A DNA stretch of 64,000 bases from Rhizobium sp. CFBP 8762 (GCF_014841565.1 NZ_JACYUD010000002.1:290628-354627); one strand, 5' to 3'; positions 34,724 to 44,229 are shown, counted from the stretch's first letter. The notes: generated by a model not told the origin, from the sequence alone. A program made the numbers and translations.

Positions 34724-34849
34724 ATCCGGCGTCTTGACCACTAATCCCCATGATTCAGAGGGTTGTTTGCCGCTTGCCAGCGTTTTCGCTATCCAATGGT
34801 TTGTGACTGTTTTATGACAGCCCCGTCATCAGTCTCAAGGAAATACACC

Positions 34850-35494
34850 ATGTTAGGTTGGTTCAAGGCGCTCATGCCGCGCGAAGACAGGTTTTTCGAT
34901 CTGTTTGCCCAGCATTCGCGCACGGTTGTTGGTGCTGCCGATGCCCTGAAAGCCCTGCTTTCCGGCGACGGCAATATGGAGGCACATTGCAACCGCGTGG
35001 TGGCGCTGGAGCATGAAGCCGACGATATTACCCGCGATGTGCTGCTGGCCACCCGCCGCAGCTTTATCACACCGTTTGACCGGGGCGATATCAAGGACCT
35101 CATTCAGTCGATGGACGACGCCATCGACATGATGCACAAAACGGTCAAAACCATCCGGCTGTTTGAGCAGAAGACCTTTGACCCGCGTATGCAGGAAATG
35201 GGTGCTGTGATTGTGGAGGCAGCGGCACTGATTGCCGAGGCCATACCGCTTCTCAACCGCGTCGGCACGCATTCGATGCGGCTGAACAGCATTGCCGAAG
35301 AGGTAATGCGCGTGGAAGGCCGCGCCGATGAGCTGCACGATCAGGGCCTAAAGGACCTGTTCCAGCGGCACGGCTCTACCAATCCCATGGCCTATATGAT
35401 CGGCGCGGAAATCTACGGCCAGCTTGAAAAAGTTGTTGACCGGTTCGAGGACGTGGCCAACGAGATCAGCGGCATTGTGATCGAGAACGTTTGA
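34850..35494 (+). CDS. DUF47/PhoU-like protein, partner of PiT transporter
   Basis: A 214-residue all-helical protein of the PhoU-like DUF47 family, beginning LGWFKALMPREDRFFDLF and containing EHEADDITRDVLLATRR and the DAIDMMHKTVKTIRLFE block. ATG 34850 has AAGGA 9 bases upstream. Its stop overlaps the start of the PiT gene by one base (TGATG), the standard arrangement; it is thought to modulate the transporter. Confidence 0.94.
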   Translation: MLGWFKALMPREDRFFDLFAQHSRTVVGAADALKALLSGDGNMEAHCNRVVALEHEADDITRDVLLATRRSFITPFDRGDIKDLIQSMDDAIDMMHKTVKTIRLFEQKTFDPRMQEMGAVIVEAAALIAEAIPLLNRVGTHSMRLNSIAEEVMRVEGRADELHDQGLKDLFQRHGSTNPMAYMIGAEIYGQLEKVVDRFEDVANEISGIVIENV

Positions 35495-36498
35495 TGGATG
35501 CCACGCTCGCGTTTCCGCTGCTGCTGGCGCTGATTGGCATCGCGCTGCTCTTCGACTTTCTGAACGGCCTGCATGATGCGGCCAACTCTATCGCCACGAT
35601 TGTCTCAACCCGCGTATTGCGCCCGCAGTTTGCGGTGATGTGGGCGGCGTTCTTCAACTTTATCGCGTTCCTGTTTTTCGGCCTGCATGTGGCCGAGACC
35701 TTGGGAACGGGCATTATCAACCCGGATATCATCAGCCCTGCCGTGATTTTTTCGGCTCTGATGGGCGCGATCATCTGGAACGTGGTGACGTGGATTTTTG
35801 GCATTCCCTCCAGTTCATCCCACGCGCTTGTGGGCGGGCTTGTAGGGGCGGGACTGGCCAAAACCGGCTTGGATGCCGTGGTACTATCAGGCCTTTTGAA
35901 AACGGCCAGTGCCATTTTCCTGTCGCCGATGATCGGCTTCTTACTCGCGCTGCTGCTGGTTCTCCTCGTCTCCTGGGCATTCGTGCGCCAGACGCCGTTC
36001 GCAGTGGACCGCACGTTTCGCGTGATGCAGTTCATTTCTGCGTCGCTCTACTCGCTCGGTCACGGCGGAAACGATGCGCAGAAGACCATGGGCATCATTG
36101 CCGTTCTGCTCTACTCGCAAGGGTATCTCGGCGGTGAATTCTACGTGCCGTTCTGGGTGGTGATTTCCTGCCAGGCCGCCATGGCGATGGGAACGCTGTT
36201 CGGTGGCTGGCGCATTGTCCACACCATGGGGTCCAAGATCACCCGGCTGAACCCGATGCAAGGTTTCTGCGCGGAAACAGGCGGCGCGATTACCCTGTTT
36301 GCCGCCACATGGCTTGGCATTCCCGTATCCACCACCCACACCATTACCGGAGCAATTGTTGGTGTCGGTGCAGCCCGGCGAGTTTCTGCCGTGCGCTGGG
36401 GGCTTGCAGGCAATATCGTGATCGCGTGGATCGTGACCCTACCGGCGGCAGCGCTGATTTCAGCCTTGACATTCTGGCTGTGCAGCTTGTTTGCCTGA
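35494..36498 (+). CDS. pit: Low-affinity inorganic phosphate transporter, PiT family
   Basis: A 334-residue proton- or metal-phosphate symporter. The two inverted signature motifs are present: FDFLNGLHDAANSIATIVS near the N-terminus and SLGHGGNDAQKTMGII in the second half, along with PVSTTHTITGAIVGVG near the end. About ten transmembrane helices. It is translationally coupled to the DUF47 gene and followed by a strong bidirectional terminator. Confidence 0.95.
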   Translation: MDATLAFPLLLALIGIALLFDFLNGLHDAANSIATIVSTRVLRPQFAVMWAAFFNFIAFLFFGLHVAETLGTGIINPDIISPAVIFSALMGAIIWNVVTWIFGIPSSSSHALVGGLVGAGLAKTGLDAVVLSGLLKTASAIFLSPMIGFLLALLLVLLVSWAFVRQTPFAVDRTFRVMQFISASLYSLGHGGNDAQKTMGIIAVLLYSQGYLGGEFYVPFWVVISCQAAMAMGTLFGGWRIVHTMGSKITRLNPMQGFCAETGGAITLFAATWLGIPVSTTHTITGAIVGVGAARRVSAVRWGLAGNIVIAWIVTLPAAALISALTFWLCSLFA

Positions 36499-36501
36499 CG
36501 A

Positions 36502-36528
36502 AAAGCCCGGATGCGACATCCGGGCTTT
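36502..36528. terminator. Bidirectional terminator between pit and FMN reductase gene
   Basis: A 12-bp stem AAAGCCCGGATG/CATCCGGGCTTT (36502-36513, 36517-36528) with a 3-nt loop. Flanked by A and T, it serves both convergent genes; the reductase stop is 7 bases away. Confidence 0.9.
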
Positions 36529-36534
36529 GTCATT

Positions 36535-37116
36535 TCAGGAGTGTGCGTCTGGCTGGGCCTTCGTCTTCGGCTCCGACGTCTGATCGATCCACTTGGCAAA
36601 GCGATCGACGAAACGGTTAAGAAAGTCCTTGGTGGATTGATCGACGATGTTGTTATCGGCGTCGAACAATTCAGGTTTGTACACGAAGTAGACCTCAGGC
36701 TGGGCCATATGCACGGTATCGACCACTGTCAGCAGACCGCGCAGCGCGTTTTGGCCGGATGCTGCACCGGTGGCACCGGGGCTGGTGCCGATAACGGCGG
36801 ATGGCTTGGTGGCCCAGGAGTTTTTGCCATAGGGACGTGTGCCCCAGTCAATGGCGTTTTTAATGGCTGGCGAAAATGAGCGGTTATATTCCGGTGTGAC
36901 GAACAGAACGGCGTCTGCGGCTTCGACCTCTTGCTTGAGACGAGTGACGGACTCCGGCGTGTTTTCCCACAGATCTTCATTGTAGAGCGGCAAGTCGCCA
37001 ATATCGACAAACTGGAATGTGAGCCGCTCACCGGCCAGCTTGCCAATGCTTTCAGCGAATTTGCGATTGATAGAATCGCGGCGAAGTGAGCCGACGAGAA
37101 CTGCAACAGTTGTCAT
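36535..37116 (-). CDS. NADPH-dependent FMN reductase family protein
   Basis: A 193-residue flavodoxin-fold reductase of the ChrR/ArsH/azoreductase-like family. GSLRRDSINRKF near the N-terminus is the FMN phosphate loop and PEYNRSFSPAIKNAIDWG the central signature. Probably reduces quinones, chromate or azo compounds in the cytosol as part of oxidative defence (family knowledge). Start ATG 37116; the C-terminus KAQPDAHS is polar and unstructured. Confidence 0.92.
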   Translation of the reverse strand: MTTVAVLVGSLRRDSINRKFAESIGKLAGERLTFQFVDIGDLPLYNEDLWENTPESVTRLKQEVEAADAVLFVTPEYNRSFSPAIKNAIDWGTRPYGKNSWATKPSAVIGTSPGATGAASGQNALRGLLTVVDTVHMAQPEVYFVYKPELFDADNNIVDQSTKDFLNRFVDRFAKWIDQTSEPKTKAQPDAHS

Positions 37117-37194
37117 GACCAAACCTTTTTGAATCGTCCAATCAGGATAGGGCCGAGAGCCGCGACTGCAAGAGATTTTGTCGCGAACTGCCGC

Positions 37195-38649
37195 TTATTT
37201 GAGAAAATCCATCGTCTGCCCATTAATGGTTACAGACTTGTTTTCGTCCATCGTCACATGCCACATCTGGCGTCCATCGGGCGCTTGCTTGGCGAACCCT
37301 TTGGCCATCATCAGGCCAAACGATGCCTGCCCGAATTCCGGCACGTCCTTGGTGTTGCGCTGAAGATAAGCCAATGTTTCATCAATGTTGCGCGCGTAGA
37401 CGGTGAAATCCATCGTCTGTCGATCCGGATTTTTAATATTGATGATCGACGAGCCGGTGGCGCTGAAATCATAGACGGCGGAACGAATGGACATGTCGTC
37501 ATAGGTGACCTTCACGGTGTCTTCCGGAATGAAAATCCGGCTCATGGCTTCAAACTGCTGCGGTGTCCACGTCTCCGTGCCGTTCAGCCCGCCATGATCC
37601 AGAAAATAATGGATGCCATCTGTGGCGTTGATGCCGGACACACTGAATTTGAAGGCGGCAGCCTCTGGAATAGCATCGCGATAGGCCGCTGGCACCAGTT
37701 CGGTCGGGGCGAAGGGTTTGTCCACGATAAAGCCAAGCGCGAAACCGGCATCGCGGCTAAGCCCCGTCATATCCAGCGCATACTGAATACCGGCGGCCCC
37801 AAAATCGCCGATGGGAGACTGCACCTTGATATCGTTGATTGCAACATTCTCCGACAGCCGATCAATGATCGGCAGCGAGGACTTGATCAGCGTGACGAGT
37901 TCCTTCTTGGCACTGTCGCCAAGCGTTTGCTCGTCCTTGTAATTCAAAACGAAGGCAATGAGTTCGCGAATGGAACGGTGCGCAACGCCATCCATCCCGA
38001 CATCCACATCCAGCTTGGCAAAGGACACATCACCGCGATTGCCGCTGGCATCCTGCCCACGTTGCTCCCAGCCTAGCCCGCTCGCCTTGGAAACAATATC
38101 AACCTTGTTCCCATCACGCTTGACCGCCGACAGGGTGGACGACATGGCCGCAAGGTTGACGGACATATCGTCCTTGTCGGTCCTGATCGAAACGTTCACG
38201 TCCTTGGCAATCGTGTCGGCGGATTTGAACAGAAACAGTTCGGGATCGTAAATCCCGTCCAGATTTAGATTGCCTGCCTTGTAGGTAAACTGGCTGACGT
38301 CCTCGCCGCTTTTGGCTGTGCCGGACATGGAGAAGCTCTGGTTCTGCGTCACGCGCCACAGCCCGTCGCGCAATGGCTCAGCCAGCGAAATCAGAGGCTT
38401 CAGTCCCTCGATTGTAAAGGTCTTGGCGTCGACCCCCTTTAGCAGACTGGCGAGGTCAAGCTGAATTTCATAGGCGCTGCCTTCGGGCCGAACCTTGACG
38501 AGCGCAGCCTTGTCAATCGAATCAGGCAGAAAATCGGTCAGGCTTTTTTGCAGCGCCTGCGCGCCCTGAACGGTGATTTCAGCCTGTTGTGCGGCCGCAG
38601 TTGAGGCCAAAGCCAGAGCCAGACCAGCGGACAAGGACAGAGTGCGCAT
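37195..38649 (-). CDS. Exported protein of unknown function, possibly DUF2125-like
   Basis: A 484-residue exported protein. Start ATG 38649 has SD GGGAG and opens a clean signal peptide ending STAAAQQ (about residue 22); the longer frame from 38721 lacks one. The mature part is mixed beta/alpha with many short beta-rich repeats (FTYKAGNLNLDGIYDPELF, MRSAVYDFSATGS-like segments) and no catalytic motif I can name. The overall pattern recalls the DUF2125 family of alphaproteobacteria, but that is memory only. Both neighbours are on the same strand, with gaps of about 70-80 bases. Confidence 0.75.
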   Translation of the reverse strand: MRTLSLSAGLALALASTAAAQQAEITVQGAQALQKSLTDFLPDSIDKAALVKVRPEGSAYEIQLDLASLLKGVDAKTFTIEGLKPLISLAEPLRDGLWRVTQNQSFSMSGTAKSGEDVSQFTYKAGNLNLDGIYDPELFLFKSADTIAKDVNVSIRTDKDDMSVNLAAMSSTLSAVKRDGNKVDIVSKASGLGWEQRGQDASGNRGDVSFAKLDVDVGMDGVAHRSIRELIAFVLNYKDEQTLGDSAKKELVTLIKSSLPIIDRLSENVAINDIKVQSPIGDFGAAGIQYALDMTGLSRDAGFALGFIVDKPFAPTELVPAAYRDAIPEAAAFKFSVSGINATDGIHYFLDHGGLNGTETWTPQQFEAMSRIFIPEDTVKVTYDDMSIRSAVYDFSATGSSIINIKNPDRQTMDFTVYARNIDETLAYLQRNTKDVPEFGQASFGLMMAKGFAKQAPDGRQMWHVTMDENKSVTINGQTMDFLK

Positions 38650-38717
38650 TGAATTCTCCCATAATATTGAGGGAGTTGAACAAAGATACGCTGCCAATGT
38701 CAATGCCGCCGTCTCAT

Positions 38718-41700
38718 TCACATGGTCTTGCGAATGGTTGCCAGCAGGTCGCGGGTCAGCTTCAGGCGTTCCGGCGCGCTCTTGGTTTCCTTTGCATAAA
38801 TCAGCCGGTCATCCTTGTTGCGCAGGCCTTCGTGGCGCAACAGATCGGTCCATTGCTTTTGTTTCAGCGGACGGCGGAAGTCGATGGCAATGGCGACAGG
38901 TCCTGCATCGATGCGCGAGACATGCGTGCGCGCAGCGGCGAGTTTTACCCGCATCACATCCAGAAGCATGACGACATCCTCCGGCATCTCGCCGAAGCGA
39001 TCTTCGATTTCTTCGGCAAAGGCGTCGATTTCGCTGTTGGTGGTCAGGCGTTGCAGCCGCGCATAGAGGTTCAGCCGAACGGTCGCTTCCGGCACATAGT
39101 CCACTGGAAACGCACCGTTCAAACCGAGATTGATTTGCGGAACGGCAGCATTGTCGTCCGTTTCGCCCCGCGCCACCGATACTGCCCGCGCCAGCAGGCG
39201 CTGATAGAGGCTGACGCCAATAACCTTCATGTGCCCCGCCTGCTCTTCGCCGACCAGATCGCCCGCGCCGCGCAAATCGAGATCGCGCCCGCTGATGGCA
39301 AGGCCGGAGCCCAGACGGTCAAACGCAACCAGCGTTGACAGCCGGGAGCGTGTATCTTCAGCCAGCGTTTCGCCAGCTTCGGTCAGCAGATAGGTAACGC
39401 CCTGTGCACGACCACGGCCAACGCGCCCCCGCAACTGGTGCAACTGCGCCAGCCCGAACCGATCCGCCCGCCACACAAACATGGTGTTGGCACGGGGTAC
39501 ATCCAGCCCGCTTTCGATGATATTGGTGGACAGCAAAATATCCCCATTACCATCGGCAAAGTCGACCATGGTTTCATCCATGGCCTTCGCATCCTGCTCG
39601 CCGTGGGCGATGCGCACGGACAGCTCCGGCACAAGCTTTTTCAACTTGTCCTCGAGGCCCGCAATGTCTGCGATTTGCGGCACGACGATAAAGCTTTGCC
39701 CACCACGACGCCGCTCCCGCATCAGCGCGATACGCATCGCTGCACCATCAAACTCGGTGAGGAATGTGCGCACCGGACGGCGACGGGCCGGAGGGCTGGC
39801 CAGAATGCTGACATCCTGAACACCCACCATGGCCGATTGCAGGGTGCGCGGAATCGGTGTCGCGCTCATGGTCAATGTATGCAAGCCAGGCGCCAGATTG
39901 GCCATTTGGCTTTTCAGTTTCGTGCCGAAGCGGTGCTCCTCGTCCACGATCAACAAGGCAACATCGGAAAACTCCACATCCTTGGCCATAACGGCCTGTG
40001 TGGCGACAACGATGTGAACCTCACCGGATTTCAGGCCCTCTTTGACAGCCTTTGCCTCAGCGGTCGAGACAACGCGCGACAGCATTTTGACCGTGATGCC
40101 GCTGTCGATGAAGCGGCGCTCGAAGCTTTCAAAATGCTGGCGCACCAGCACCGTGGTTGGTGCCAGCATGATCACCTGCCTGCCAGACAGGGCAACAGCG
40201 GCGGCGGCGCGCAGGGCGATTTCGGTTTTGCCGAAGCCGACGTCCCCGCAAATCAGCCGGTTCATGGCGCGCCCGGATGCCAGATCATCCAGCACGGCCT
40301 GAATGGCGTGGGCCTGATCCGGCGTCTCCGGGTAGGGAAAACGGGCAGCAAGGCGGGCATAACGTGCGCGGGACGGCACAATGGGCGGCACCTGCATATC
40401 TTCACGCGCCTGCGCCATGGAAATGAGATGCGCGGCAGCACTGTCGATATCGCGGCTGACCGCTGCGCGGCGCTTGTCCCAGGCATCGGTGTTGAGCCGA
40501 TCAAGCGAAATTGCCTCTTCCTGCGCGCCATAGCGCCAAATGCAGCCAAATTCTTCTACCGGCACCAGAATGGACGCGCCGCCATGGTACTCCAGCCGCA
40601 CCGTATCGCGCTGCACGCCATCGACCTCGACCTGCTCAAGAGCGCGCAGGATTCCAACGCCGTAATCTTCGTGGATAACAACATCTCCAGTGCGCAATTC
40701 TGGCTCTGCCAGCAGCAGGGCCACATTTGCTGTGGTTGTCTCCGCGTTTTGTGCACCGAACACATCTGCAGCGGCAATTACCGTCAAGTCGCGGCTTTCA
40801 TCGATAAAGCCGCTTTCGATATTCCAGTCGGCCTGTGCGAACGTGCCGAGGGTCGCCACCAGTGCCTCATCCAGCGTGCTAATAGTCGCAACGCCTTGTT
40901 CGGTAACCCGCTCCAGTCGCTTGACCATGCGGCGACGGCCCTTGGTATCCCCGGCGATGATCACACGACGTTGCGCTTCCTGTTGTTTCACCGCAAAATC
41001 GGAAAACGCCTTGAGTGGGTTTCCAGACAGAATGAAGGCAGGCAGGGCGTCTACGCCGCTGGCCTCAAGGGTTGAGACCTTGTGCTCCGCTAAGGTCTCA
41101 AGAAATTCCGCGTGGGTCAGGTAAAGGGAGCTGTTGCTTAGAGCACTGGCTTTGCCAAAATCCCGCTGTGCCTGCCGCGCCTCGATGATAACCGACTCGA
41201 GCACAGCCAACCTTTCTTCCATGCCTTCGGTTACAATGACGGATGCATCCGGCAGATAGGAAAACAATGTCGGCAAAGACCCGTATCGCGCCAGAAGAAG
41301 CGCCTCCATGCTCTGGCCATCGGCTTGCGCATCCGCCTCCTCAAAGGGAATCAATTCGGTGGCGGGCCCGATGACAATCTCGTCCAGATCATCCTCGGTG
41401 CGTTGCGTCAGCGCGTTGTAGAGGCGTAATTCAGAAATGACACTATTGTCATCCAGCACAAGGCGAACGGGCTTGGCCGCATCGGCAGGAAATATATCGA
41501 TGACATCGCCCAGACAGGCAACCTCTCCGGCTTCATCGACGCGATCGTCCATCACGTAACCGGCGCGCAGTACGAAGGTTTCAAACGCGTCCCGGTCCAG
41601 CGTTTCGCCGGTGCACAGGCGCAGAGTTACGGCGGCCTCAGCGGGGGGCAGGCGCTGAATGGCGGCTTCCAGCGAGGCAACAACAAGCCGGGTGCCGGTT

Positions 41701-42041
41701 CTCTTCTGTGTGAGCCGGTGCAAAAACGCCATGCGCCGCCCCATGCTTTCGCGCGACGGCGCGACGCGGTCGTAAGGTAGACAGTCCCAAGGCGGCAGCA
41801 CGAGAACCTCCACCTCGGGAGCAAACACGCGGACCGCCTGCGCAATTTCCTCGGCTGCAATTTCCGAATCGACCAACGCCAGTGCGCAGTCTCGGCTGTC
41901 TTCGGTCAGCGACAGAACAAGCCGTTGCGCCAAGGCGGAGGTCGGGAGATCGGACATGGAGTGGATATGGGATTCATCGGTTGCCGATGGGGATGCTGAA
42001 GGCGGTGCGGAAGGCTGGTCGGTCTGTTCTGCGGCGCGCAA
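38718..42041 (-). CDS. mfd: Mfd-type transcription-repair coupling factor, probable divergent paralogue
   Basis: A 1107-residue superfamily 2 DNA translocase. Order of parts: UvrB-like N-terminal region (residues about 30-330), CarD-like RNA-polymerase-interacting domain (about 445-525, TGDVVIHEDYGVGILRALE), RecG-like helicase with Walker A GDVGFGKTE (about 600) and DEEHRFG, helicase C motif STNIIESGLDVPRAN and QLRGRVGRG, and a D7-type C-terminal domain. In housekeeping Mfd the RID core and Walker A read differently (VHxDHGIG, GDVGYGKTEVA), so this looks like a second, divergent copy. The first 28 residues are Pro/Ser-rich and ATG 41957 is an alternative start. Confidence 0.88.
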   Translation of the reverse strand: MRAAEQTDQPSAPPSASPSATDESHIHSMSDLPTSALAQRLVLSLTEDSRDCALALVDSEIAAEEIAQAVRVFAPEVEVLVLPPWDCLPYDRVAPSRESMGRRMAFLHRLTQKRTGTRLVVASLEAAIQRLPPAEAAVTLRLCTGETLDRDAFETFVLRAGYVMDDRVDEAGEVACLGDVIDIFPADAAKPVRLVLDDNSVISELRLYNALTQRTEDDLDEIVIGPATELIPFEEADAQADGQSMEALLLARYGSLPTLFSYLPDASVIVTEGMEERLAVLESVIIEARQAQRDFGKASALSNSSLYLTHAEFLETLAEHKVSTLEASGVDALPAFILSGNPLKAFSDFAVKQQEAQRRVIIAGDTKGRRRMVKRLERVTEQGVATISTLDEALVATLGTFAQADWNIESGFIDESRDLTVIAAADVFGAQNAETTTANVALLLAEPELRTGDVVIHEDYGVGILRALEQVEVDGVQRDTVRLEYHGGASILVPVEEFGCIWRYGAQEEAISLDRLNTDAWDKRRAAVSRDIDSAAAHLISMAQAREDMQVPPIVPSRARYARLAARFPYPETPDQAHAIQAVLDDLASGRAMNRLICGDVGFGKTEIALRAAAAVALSGRQVIMLAPTTVLVRQHFESFERRFIDSGITVKMLSRVVSTAEAKAVKEGLKSGEVHIVVATQAVMAKDVEFSDVALLIVDEEHRFGTKLKSQMANLAPGLHTLTMSATPIPRTLQSAMVGVQDVSILASPPARRRPVRTFLTEFDGAAMRIALMRERRRGGQSFIVVPQIADIAGLEDKLKKLVPELSVRIAHGEQDAKAMDETMVDFADGNGDILLSTNIIESGLDVPRANTMFVWRADRFGLAQLHQLRGRVGRGRAQGVTYLLTEAGETLAEDTRSRLSTLVAFDRLGSGLAISGRDLDLRGAGDLVGEEQAGHMKVIGVSLYQRLLARAVSVARGETDDNAAVPQINLGLNGAFPVDYVPEATVRLNLYARLQRLTTNSEIDAFAEEIEDRFGEMPEDVVMLLDVMRVKLAAARTHVSRIDAGPVAIAIDFRRPLKQKQWTDLLRHEGLRNKDDRLIYAKETKSAPERLKLTRDLLATIRKTM

Positions 42042-42178
42042 GCGGAATGCTCCTGTGACGACTGTTTATGCAAGATTCGAAAGTAAAAGCCGCTTTGCTC
42101 TTACGGAAAATGCTTTAGAATTGGCTCAATAACCGTATATCCTCTCAAAAGTTCCCGGTGTTTGCAGCGGGAGTTTCA

Positions 42179-42203
42179 GGAACAAATTGAGCGCTCCAGC
42201 GTT
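42179..42203 (+). promoter_or_regulatory. EcfG-type general-stress promoter
   Basis: GGAAC (42179-42183), 16-base spacer, CGTT (42200-42203) is an exact match to the alphaproteobacterial sigma-EcfG consensus. It lies 31 bases before the start codon of the small membrane-anchored protein, at the right distance for a promoter. Confidence 0.8.
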
Positions 42204-42233
42204 GTATAGGCTTAATTCAACAGGAGAATTTCC

Positions 42234-42485
42234 ATGGCTGAAGATACGAAATCGCTGACTGCAGGCTTTACCGGCGCCATTAACGAGGAAAAGGCACGCC
42301 TGACCGAAAAGGCGAAGGATGCTGTCAACGTTGTGAAGGGTGAAGCCTCCAATGTTGTTGATGCCGCCCGCGAAAATCCTACAGCGACATCCGGCCTGCT
42401 GGTTGCAGCAGGTGCCATCGGCTTCATTCTCGGCTATGCTCTGTCGCGTTCGACAGCCCCACGTCATCGCTCATTCTGGAGCTAA
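42234..42485 (+). CDS. Small ElaB/YqjD-like membrane-anchored protein
   Basis: An 83-residue protein with a helical, Lys/Glu-rich N-terminal two-thirds (INEEKARLTEKAKDAVNVV) and one C-terminal transmembrane helix (about residues 54-72) that ends in a basic tail. This is the layout of DUF883 ElaB/YqjD proteins, which tether ribosomes or otherwise act at the membrane in stationary phase. SD AGGAG precedes ATG 42234. The EcfG promoter and own terminator make it a self-contained stress gene. Confidence 0.85.
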   Translation: MAEDTKSLTAGFTGAINEEKARLTEKAKDAVNVVKGEASNVVDAARENPTATSGLLVAAGAIGFILGYALSRSTAPRHRSFWS

Positions 42486-42491
42486 TCCGTG

Positions 42492-42517
42492 AAACCCGCT
42501 TCGGCGGGTTTTCTTTT
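42492..42517 (+). terminator. Intrinsic terminator after the small stress gene
   Basis: 8-bp stem AAACCCGC/GCGGGTTT with a TTCG tetraloop (42492-42511) and a T-rich tail to 42517, 6 bases after the stop. Confidence 0.92.
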
Positions 42518-42606
42518 ACCTTAGTTATGCTCACATTGAGCCTATATACAAAACCGCGAAGCTGGTTATAAATACTGCCAGTTGATGTTGTTTTGAAAGA
42601 ACGCTC

Positions 42607-43920
42607 ATGACCGTAACGATTGATGCCACACTGGACCGCGCTGGCACTGGCCCGTTTCAAAAACGCCTTCTGGGAATCTTCGGTCTGGTCTGGGCAGCCG
42701 ATGCCATGCAGGTGCTGGCTGTTGGCTTTACTGCCGCGTCCATCGCCGCCACGTTTGGTTTGACAGTGCCGCAGGCCTTGCAGACCGGAACCCTGTTTTT
42801 CCTTGGCATGCTGATCGGAGCCTATGCATTCGGCAAATTGGCGGACAGGTACGGTCGGCGCCGCGTTCTTCTGGTTACGGTGGCATGCGATGCAATTTTT
42901 GGTCTTCTTTCAGTCTTTTCGCCGAATTTCGTAATTCTTCTTGCTCTGCGGTTTCTGACCGGCGTTGCCGTTGGCGGCACCCTGCCCGTTGACTACGCGA
43001 TGATGGCGGAGTTTCTGCCCGCAAAAAACCGAGGCCGGTGGCTGGTCTTGCTGGAAGGTTTTTGGGCGGTGGGCACGGTTATTGTGGCCGTGACGGCATG
43101 GGTTGTGAGTTCGCTCGGACTGGTGGACGGGTGGCGCTGGATTTTTGCAGTCACTGCACTTCCAGCGCTGATTGGGATCTGGCTGCGCCTCTGGGTGCCG
43201 GAATCCCCAATGTATCTGGTGAAGACTGGAAAGGCGGCGGAGGCCAAAACGGTGCTGAACCAGATACTGGAGACCAACGGAAAGGCGCCGCTCGGTGCGG
43301 CGGAAACCGTATTTCTGCCTGCTGCTGAAGGCTCGCAGAGCCTTTTGTCCCCATCCCTACGGCGCAGAACGCTGTTGATCCTGTCGGTGTGGTTCCTTGT
43401 TTCCGTATCCTACTACGGGGTGTTCACGTGGATGCCCGCCCGCCTGGCGGGTGAAGGCTTCGGCTTCGTACGGGGCTATGGCTTCCTCGTGCTTGTCGCG
43501 CTTGCGCAGATACCTGGATACGCGCTTGCGGCCTATGGCGTGGAAAAATGGGGAAGACGCCCGACCTTGATCGGCTTTCTCCTCTTGAGTGCTGCGGGCT
43601 GCGTTTTGTTTACGCTGGCTTCCGGCTCGGCAGCCCTCATTGCCGCCTCCATTCTCCTCATGAGCTTTGCGCTGCTCGGCACCTGGGGCGCGCTGTATGC
43701 CTTTACGCCGGAACTGTTTCCGACAGCCCTGCGCGGCACCGGCATGGGCTCGGCTGGGGCCATGGCGCGCCTTGGCGGATTGCTGGCGCCGAGCGCGGTG
43801 GCGCTGCTGGTTGCGCAAAGCTTTACCGCCGCGATTGGCCTGTTTGCTGCCCTGCTGATTGTGGGTGCTGTCGCCGCTGTGTTCATCGATTCCGAGACAC
43901 GGCAGACCGCGCTGACATAA
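42607..43920 (+). CDS. MFS transporter, sugar/aromatic-acid symporter type
   Basis: A 437-residue transporter with 12 predicted helices and a central cytoplasmic loop (about residues 195-255). The MFS loop motif GKLADRYGRRRVLL is after helix 2 and YGVEKWGRRPTL in the second half. VGGTLPVDYAMMAEFLPAKNRG is the helix 4-5 signature of the sugar-porter and aromatic-acid symporter branch (NiaP/PcaK-like). Substrate unknown. It stands alone between the ElaB-like gene and the 67-residue gene. Confidence 0.9.
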   Translation: MTVTIDATLDRAGTGPFQKRLLGIFGLVWAADAMQVLAVGFTAASIAATFGLTVPQALQTGTLFFLGMLIGAYAFGKLADRYGRRRVLLVTVACDAIFGLLSVFSPNFVILLALRFLTGVAVGGTLPVDYAMMAEFLPAKNRGRWLVLLEGFWAVGTVIVAVTAWVVSSLGLVDGWRWIFAVTALPALIGIWLRLWVPESPMYLVKTGKAAEAKTVLNQILETNGKAPLGAAETVFLPAAEGSQSLLSPSLRRRTLLILSVWFLVSVSYYGVFTWMPARLAGEGFGFVRGYGFLVLVALAQIPGYALAAYGVEKWGRRPTLIGFLLLSAAGCVLFTLASGSAALIAASILLMSFALLGTWGALYAFTPELFPTALRGTGMGSAGAMARLGGLLAPSAVALLVAQSFTAAIGLFAALLIVGAVAAVFIDSETRQTALT

Positions 43921-44025
43921 AAAATCGCCTACATTCAAAATATTTAATATATGACTATTGACATCAGGTGACTTTTCAAAACGCTGCTCTGCTCTATCTC
44001 CCTTTTACAATCAGGAGGGAGATAA

Positions 44026-44229
44026 ATGCCAGATACGTACGTGCCTCGGCAGAAACCAAAACAACAGCGCGGCGCGCCCTGCACCGTGGAACACTTTGCA
44101 GCAAAATACAATCTTGATGCGGACGAAGCGGCTCGACTCTATGCCCGCTTCGGGCCGTCGGAAATGGAACTTGATATATTGATGGCGGCGAAGGGCAAGA
44201 CACCACAGCCGCAAAATCACGCGCGGTGA
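44026..44229 (+). CDS. Small hypothetical protein (67 residues)
   Basis: ATG 44026 is preceded by a very strong SD AGGAGGGAG, which is the chief evidence for a real gene. The N-terminal third is basic and Pro/Gln-rich; residues about 20-55 look like a compact helical unit (CTVEHFAAKYNLDADEAARL, then FGPSEMELDILMAAKG). There is no membrane segment. Such proteins occur as short orphans in rhizobia (recalled only). Lies 105 bp after the MFS gene and next to a palindromic element. Function unknown. Confidence 0.7.
   Translation: MPDTYVPRQKPKQQRGAPCTVEHFAAKYNLDADEAARLYARFGPSEMELDILMAAKGKTPQPQNHAR

Noticed and set aside
39438-41075. 545-codon plus-strand frame opposite the Mfd-like gene
   Set aside because: Antisense shadow; the minus-strand frame has all helicase motifs.
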